This document shows positions 12,691 to 16,577 of a DNA stretch of 16,577 nt, one piece after another. The position numbers were made by a program, and so were the translations under genes. Every line of letters starts with the position of its first letter. Positions within the stretch are counted from its first letter, which is position 1. Location: NCBI GenBank assembly GCA_002340305.1, contig DDLU01000306.1, forward strand, positions 1 to 16,577. Direction: 5' to 3'. The DNA is from Desulfovibrio sp. UBA2564. Its GTDB lineage: Bacteria; Desulfobacterota; Desulfovibrionia; Desulfovibrionales; Desulfovibrionaceae. The notes beneath the pieces were generated by a model that was not told the DNA's origin, did not search any database, and worked only from the letters and a program-made list of their open reading frames with translations.

Positions 12691-14114
12691 TAGCCCTCCT
12701 TGCTGTTCCCGGCAGATTGCACACAAAGACCATTCTTGGCAACACTTTGCCTTTTCACAGCAGAGCGAAATGAAATCAACACCGCAATTCCGCATAAAGC
12801 TGAAAGAGCCGATAATGAAAAACGCATCACATTCAGATAATCAGCAGCTGATTCAGCACTGACCGGAGCCTTGCCCATGATGGTTGAAATGAAAATAGTA
12901 ATGATGACCATGCTGGCAACCATACCGATAGTCCGCAGACCTCCGGATATAGCTGAGGCAAAGCCATAGCGCGAAGGGGGAACGCTGCCCATAAGGATAA
13001 TCATGTTCGGAGATGCGAAGAACGCAAAGCCGATCCCCAGCACCACAAACATTGTGTAAAGATAAGTGAGGCTGGTATCAGCAGCAACCATGGCCCCCAT
13101 AATTGTCCCGGCAGTACAAGCAATCAGGCCCAGCAGTGCTAAGATACGCGGGGAGAATTTATCTGCCAGACGACCGCAAAAAGGCGAAAGCACTGCCTGC
13201 ACCAATGGCTGGACCACTAGAACTAGCCCGGCATCATGAGGACTGAATCCCTTCACACTCTGCATGTAAAGGCTAAAAAGAAAAACAATACCAAATGTAC
13301 CAGCGTAGTTGATGAATTGCACCAAGGCAGCATCAAAAAAATCTCTTCGTTCCTTGAAAAGAGTCAGTTCCACCAAAGGAAACTCCGTTTTATCCTGCAT
13401 ATATATAAAAAGCACTATACCGAACAGTCCGGCAACCAAAGCAACAGGACCAAACCATCCGGCACTTAGGCTGGTTCCACCAAAAACAAGAGCTGCAACA
13501 GATAAGGCGATTACAATGCTACCGGGCAGATCAAACTTTTCATCGGAAGGATGAAACTTTCCATTTAAATTACGTTTGGCTACGTAATAGGAAATCCCTA
13601 ATGGGATCATGCCCAGAAAATACAGACTTCGCCAACCGAGATGCGATGTAACCAGACCACCTACATACGGCCCTGCGGAAAGACCGATGTAAACCGCTGC
13701 AACAGCCCAGCCCATTGCCTTACCACGCTCTTTGCTGGGAACAGAATTGGTCAATAATGCCATGTTGGTCGCTACCCCCATCGCTCCGACCATCCCCTGA
13801 AGCAGGCGTAGAACGATGATAGTTTCAATGTTCCGGGCAAAACCGATCAGCAGGGTAAAAATTAAAAACAACAGTACCCCTAATCTAAACATGGGCTGCC
13901 TTCCGTGCATATCAGCTAAACGCCCCCACGGCAGCAAAAATGCAGCGACACTACCGATATAAACAGACTCGACCAGACTTAGATCAAGGCCGCTGGCACC
14001 GAATTCCCGGCCCATTACCGGAAGGGTGATACCCACTGCCGAGAACATAAACGGCATGGTGAACTGGGTCACGGCCACAGTGAAAATTACGGCTTTTTTC
14101 TTGGCTTCATCCAT
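12690..14114 (-). CDS. MFS multidrug efflux transporter, DHA2 (14-helix) type
   Basis: A 474-residue inner-membrane drug:proton antiporter. Hydrophobic segments fit about 14 helices, the layout of the EmrB/QacA family. MFS motif A is GRLADMHGRQ (64-73), motif B is VLRLLQGMVGA with Arg103 in the fourth helix, and the antiporter motif C is GLSAGPYVGGLV (144-155). The C-terminus ends in a short polar tail. AGGAGAG precedes the ATG. It starts 18 bases after the marR gene on the same strand and shares one base with rsmG. This context suggests that the MarR protein represses the pump and that a ligand of the pump releases it. The substrate cannot be named; no EmrA-type membrane fusion partner is in the window. 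Confidence 0.92.
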   Translation of the reverse strand: MDEAKKKAVIFTVAVTQFTMPFMFSAVGITLPVMGREFGASGLDLSLVESVYIGSVAAFLLPWGRLADMHGRQPMFRLGVLLFLIFTLLIGFARNIETIIVLRLLQGMVGAMGVATNMALLTNSVPSKERGKAMGWAVAAVYIGLSAGPYVGGLVTSHLGWRSLYFLGMIPLGISYYVAKRNLNGKFHPSDEKFDLPGSIVIALSVAALVFGGTSLSAGWFGPVALVAGLFGIVLFIYMQDKTEFPLVELTLFKERRDFFDAALVQFINYAGTFGIVFLFSLYMQSVKGFSPHDAGLVLVVQPLVQAVLSPFCGRLADKFSPRILALLGLIACTAGTIMGAMVAADTSLTYLYTMFVVLGIGFAFFASPNMIILMGSVPPSRYGFASAISGGLRTIGMVASMVIITIFISTIMGKAPVSAESAADYLNVMRFSLSALSALCGIAVLISFRSAVKRQSVAKNGLCVQSAGNSKEG

Positions 14115-14132
14115 TTGTCTCTCCTGAAATAT

Positions 14133-14591
14133 TTATAAATAATCCCACACGCGCGGCATTCCAAGTTTTTCTCGACTTGTATCAATAACTTTAACCATTA
14201 ATTCCATTAACTTTTCAGCTTCCTCTTTTGATAAACCATCCAGCATCAGCTGATTTGAAGACATAAGCTCCCGGCTTAAATCTTCGCTGATATCAATTGC
14301 TTTTTCAGTCGGGAATACGAGTTTCTGGCGTTTATTCTCGGGATTCTCTTCACGGGAAAGCAAGCCTAGCTTTACAAGCTTTGCAACAGCCCGTGCAGTG
14401 GCGGCTTTGTCTACACTAAGAATTGTGGACAGCTCATCCTGCGACCTACCCGGATGGCGAATCGCCTGCACAATGAACCCTATCTGCCCATACGTTATTC
14501 CTAATGATTTCAATTTTTCAGCAAGAATTGCTTTATGCAGCCTGCCCATTTGACCGGTCATAAATCCGAACACGACATGAATTTTGAACAT
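14133..14591 (-). CDS. MarR-family transcriptional regulator
   Basis: A 152-residue winged-helix repressor. The DNA-binding part (about 45-95) shows HPGRSQDELSTILSVDKAATARAVAKLVKLGLLSRE, the MarR pattern of a helix-turn-helix followed by the wing (ENPENKRQKLVFPTEKA). Helices on each side form the dimerisation and ligand domain. There is no cysteine, so it is not a thiol-oxidation sensor of the OhrR type and probably binds a small molecule. GAGAGA lies just before the ATG. It is the first gene of the marR-efflux-rsmG operon. Palindromic TTGA/TCAA sites overlap its own promoter region (14607-14633), so autorepression is likely. The ligand is unknown. Confidence 0.93.
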   Translation of the reverse strand: MFKIHVVFGFMTGQMGRLHKAILAEKLKSLGITYGQIGFIVQAIRHPGRSQDELSTILSVDKAATARAVAKLVKLGLLSREENPENKRQKLVFPTEKAIDISEDLSRELMSSNQLMLDGLSKEEAEKLMELMVKVIDTSREKLGMPRVWDYL

Positions 14592-14606
14592 ATTTCTCTC
14601 TTTTAT

Positions 14607-14633
14607 TGATTAGTCAACTGTTGACTTATCAAC
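14607..14633. promoter_or_regulatory. Overlapping MarR-type operator palindromes
   Basis: TTGATTAGTCAA (14607-14618) and GTTGACTTATCAAC (14620-14633) are adjacent dyads with the same 4-bp centre spacing. The sequence between their centres, AGTCAACTGTTGACT (14612-14626), is also a perfect palindrome around one base. On the minus strand TTGATA, 17 bp and TCAATA can be read as the marR promoter within this block. Binding would block it. Confidence 0.65.
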
Positions 14634-14652
14634 TAAAATCAAATCGCCCATC

Positions 14653-14683
14653 AGTCAACCAAAAAATAAAAACAGTTGATTAG
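14653..14683. promoter_or_regulatory. Second pair of TTGA/TCAA half-sites
   Basis: AGTCAACC (14653-14660) and CAGTTGATTAG (14673-14683) repeat the half-sites of the operator at 14607-14633, about 40 bp away, on the side facing the divergent response-regulator gene. They could let the MarR protein loop DNA or act on that gene too. A weak promoter-like TTGATT starts at 14676. Confidence 0.4.
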
Positions 14684-14765
14684 CTCTCCAACGTGTGCTC
14701 ATATGCAAGAGATAGCACATTATTATTAACATTATAGATGAATAGCCAATTTTTTGGAACTACTG

Positions 14766-16238
14766 ATGGCCAATGTTTTAATTATCGATGATGACCCATT
14801 TATCGGGGAACTGCTGATCGCCATAGCTGAATCGCAGAACCACCTCGGCGAAAAAGCCTTAACCCTTAAAGAGGGGATGGCACTTGCCAGAGAAGAAAGA
14901 TTTGATGTTGTATTTCTTGATGTGATCCTGCCCGATGGCAATGGCTTGGATGCCCTGCCTGAGTTGCAACAGCTTGGCAATATGCCCGAAGTGATCATCA
15001 TTACAGGGCAAGGGGATTCTAAAGGAGCGGAACTGGCTATCAACTCTGGAGCCTGGGATTATATTGCCAAGCCTGCCAGCCATGAAGAATACATGCTGCA
15101 CATGAAAAGGGTTTTCCAGTATCGCAGCGAAAAAGAATCTTCCAGCCCCAAGCTGGGCCATCATAATATTGTCGGACGTTCAGAATCCATCGTCCGCTGC
15201 CTCGGACAGGCCGCAAAAGCGGCTGAAAGCCATGTTGGCGTGCTTCTACTTGGTGAAACAGGCACGGGTAAAGAACTCTTTGCCAGAGCTGTCCATGACA
15301 ATAGCTTGCGTCGCTCCGGACCATTCATAATTGTGGATTGTGCTTCAATTCCAGAAAATCTAGTTGAATCGATTTTATTTGGACACCAGCGCGGAGCTTT
15401 CACCAGTGCTGATAAAAATCAGGAAGGCTTGATTGCCAAAGCTGACGGCGGGACTCTTTTTCTTGATGAAGTAGGTGAATTGCCTGTTTCTCTGCAAAAA
15501 TCATTTTTGCGTGTTTTGCAAGAACGCACTTATCGTCCAGTAGGCGGAAACGAGGAACAGCGAAGTGATTTCAGGCTTGTTGCTGCAACCAACCGCGACC
15601 TTGAAGCCTTGGTGCAGGGCGGCCGCTTCAGGCAGGATCTACTCTATAGATTGCAAGCCTTTACTATCGAGCTACCACCTTTGAGGCAGCGCGGTGAAGA
15701 TATTCACAGACTTTCCCGCTTTTACTTGAATAAGCTCACAACGGATTTCAATGGTCCGCCCATTGCGATCTCAGATGAATTTCTTGATGCGCTGAAATCA
15801 TATTCATGGCCGGGAAATGTTCGAGAACTTTTCAACGTGCTGGAGCAAGTCTTCACCTCCAACCCCGAAGCCGGTGAATTACTCCCGGTCCATCTTCCCA
15901 TTCGCCTGAGGGTTGCAGCAGCACAAGCATCCATGCTTCCAAAACAAGCACCCCGCAACAGCCTGACTTTGATCAAAGGGAATAAATCCCGAACAATGCA
16001 GGACTTGGACGAACCACCAAAACCCAAGATTAATGTTCCTGATATAAACAAACTGCCTTCCTTCAAAGAATATAAAGAAGAAGCAGTTAATAGTGCGGAA
16101 AAGATTTACCTTGAGCAGCTTATACTTCGCAGCAAAGCAAACATGAGTGAAGCTGCTAAAATATCAGGAATATCGGTTTCCAGACTCTATGCTCTGCTTA
16201 AAAAGCACGACATAAAAAAACAATACGCAGTTGAATAA
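14766..16238 (+). CDS. Sigma-54-dependent response regulator (NtrC family)
   Basis: A 490-residue activator of sigma-54 RNA polymerase. The receiver (1-120) has the acidic DDD at 8-10, phosphoacceptor Asp52 in FLDVILPDGNG and Lys102. The AAA+ domain (about 135-365) has Walker A GETGTGKE (163-170), Walker B LFLDEVGELP (231-240), ATNRDLE and the arginine-finger region FRQDLLYRL, then YSWPGNVREL. The sigma-54-contact loop reads GAFTSA (210-215), not the usual GAFTGA. The C-terminus has a Fis-type helix-turn-helix (SEAAKISGISVSRLYALLKKHDI). A TTG start at 14754 is possible, but ATG 14766 has GGAA about 8 bases upstream and begins MANVLIIDDDP, the normal receiver start. No partner histidine kinase is in the window. 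It is divergent from the marR operon. Its targets are unknown; the cyclase and CII-like promoters are candidates only. Confidence 0.94.
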   Translation: MANVLIIDDDPFIGELLIAIAESQNHLGEKALTLKEGMALAREERFDVVFLDVILPDGNGLDALPELQQLGNMPEVIIITGQGDSKGAELAINSGAWDYIAKPASHEEYMLHMKRVFQYRSEKESSSPKLGHHNIVGRSESIVRCLGQAAKAAESHVGVLLLGETGTGKELFARAVHDNSLRRSGPFIIVDCASIPENLVESILFGHQRGAFTSADKNQEGLIAKADGGTLFLDEVGELPVSLQKSFLRVLQERTYRPVGGNEEQRSDFRLVAATNRDLEALVQGGRFRQDLLYRLQAFTIELPPLRQRGEDIHRLSRFYLNKLTTDFNGPPIAISDEFLDALKSYSWPGNVRELFNVLEQVFTSNPEAGELLPVHLPIRLRVAAAQASMLPKQAPRNSLTLIKGNKSRTMQDLDEPPKPKINVPDINKLPSFKEYKEEAVNSAEKIYLEQLILRSKANMSEAAKISGISVSRLYALLKKHDIKKQYAVE

Positions 16239-16241
16239 GAA

Positions 16242-16274
16242 AATCCCCTGCAACCTTAAAGGTCACAGGGGATT
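16242..16274. terminator. Bidirectional intrinsic terminator
   Basis: AATCCCCTG (16242-16250) pairs with CAGGGGATT (16266-16274), with an inner ACC/GGT pairing. It lies between the convergent response-regulator gene (ends 16238) and rex (ends 16299). Confidence 0.82.
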
Positions 16275-16298
16275 CGTTTCATACAAAGTTGTGGATTT

Positions 16299-16577
16299 CT
16301 ATTCCATTGAGCTGATATTAAAAGCGACAGAATAGAAATGATGGGTGAAGTCTACATATTCAACCGGAACATTCTTTGGAACATCAATCCTTGCCTGAGC
16401 AAAGTTGACAATACCCTTAATCCCGCCATCAACAAGATAATTCGCAGCACGCTGCGCTCTTTCCGGCGGAGTGGTGATAATTCCGATCTCAAGCCCAAGT
16501 TCCTCCACCCTCGCCTTGAACTGGCGGGTGCAGACAACTTCAAGCCCGGAAACGACTTCCCCGATTTTGTAGGGGTC
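16299..16577 (-). CDS. rex: Redox-sensing transcriptional repressor Rex (C-terminal part, cut by window)
   Basis: The last 92 codons of a gene that continues past the right edge. The readable part starts DPYKIGEVVSGLEVV and includes GIITTPPERAQRAANYLVDGG, then GIKGIVNFAQARIDVP, VEYVDFTHHFYSVAFNI and a short tail ending in TAG. This is the Rossmann NADH-binding half of Rex, including the domain-swapped C-terminal helix. Rex senses the NADH/NAD+ ratio and represses energy-metabolism genes; in Desulfovibrio vulgaris it controls sulfate-reduction genes. The wing-helix DNA-binding half and start are outside the window. The frame has no internal stop and I see no ATG within the visible part that would be a true start. 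Confidence 0.93.
   Translation of the reverse strand, partial: DPYKIGEVVSGLEVVCTRQFKARVEELGLEIGIITTPPERAQRAANYLVDGGIKGIVNFAQARIDVPKNVPVEYVDFTHHFYSVAFNISSME

Noticed and set aside
12691..12795. 35-residue N-terminal extension of RsmG
   Set aside because: It lies wholly inside the efflux pump gene in another frame, and the ATG at 12690 has an AAGGAGG site.
14754..14765. TTG start of the response regulator
   Set aside because: It adds four residues before the normal receiver start and lacks a ribosome-binding site.
1..16577. CRISPR array, insertion sequence, attachment site or toxin-antitoxin pair
   Set aside because: No regularly spaced repeats, transposase or integrase motifs, tRNA-linked duplications or paired small genes were seen on either strand.

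Overview
The window (about 16.6 kb, moderate GC, AT-rich spacers) reads as a chromosomal segment of a Desulfovibrionaceae-type sulfate reducer. The best fit is a Maridesulfovibrio/Desulfovibrio-like organism. This is an inference from protein style, the presence of a Rex redox repressor, a phage CII-type regulator outside any phage cluster, sigma-54-type promoter motifs and a familiar-looking intergenic repeat; no database search was possible. Most genes are housekeeping or signalling genes in short operons separated by clear intrinsic terminators. I see no insertion sequence, CRISPR array, tRNA, rRNA or integrase.

Left part (1-4600, genes on the minus strand): a CII-like DNA-binding regulator (211-696) behind a candidate sigma-54 promoter; dapF (lysine and peptidoglycan precursor synthesis); a YhhQ/DUF165 queuosine-precursor transporter; and a 490-residue diguanylate cyclase whose promoter region carries a strong sigma-54 -24/-12 match. 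Between the transporter and the cyclase lies a gene-free stretch with a good plus-strand sigma-70 promoter followed about 150 nt later by a strong terminator, a candidate small RNA.

Middle (4858-11529): two overlapping family-4 glycosyltransferases on the plus strand, then a CheV coupling/receiver protein (plus). A 20-bp perfect terminator hairpin separates cheV from the convergent minus-strand pair pgeF/5-formyltetrahydrofolate cyclo-ligase, whose reading frames overlap. Divergent from that pair is a plus-strand pair, a small calcineurin-like metallophosphoesterase and rlmH, 2 nt apart. A probable dispersed intergenic repeat and a 75-residue acidic protein of unknown function follow.

Right part (11992-16577): a minus-strand operon marR - DHA2-type efflux pump - rsmG, tightly packed (the pump stop codon and the rsmG start share one base), with overlapping palindromic MarR-type operators in front of it. 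Divergent from it is a sigma-54-activating response regulator with a non-canonical GAFTSA loop. The window ends in the C-terminal part of the redox repressor Rex.

Themes: signalling (c-di-GMP, chemotaxis, two NtrC/sigma-54 connections, Rex) and ribosome modification (rlmH, rsmG). The most interesting points are the orphan promoter-terminator transcript, the candidate sigma-54 promoters of the diguanylate cyclase and the CII-like gene, and the placement of rsmG, whose loss is known to give low-level streptomycin resistance, under a MarR-controlled efflux operon.
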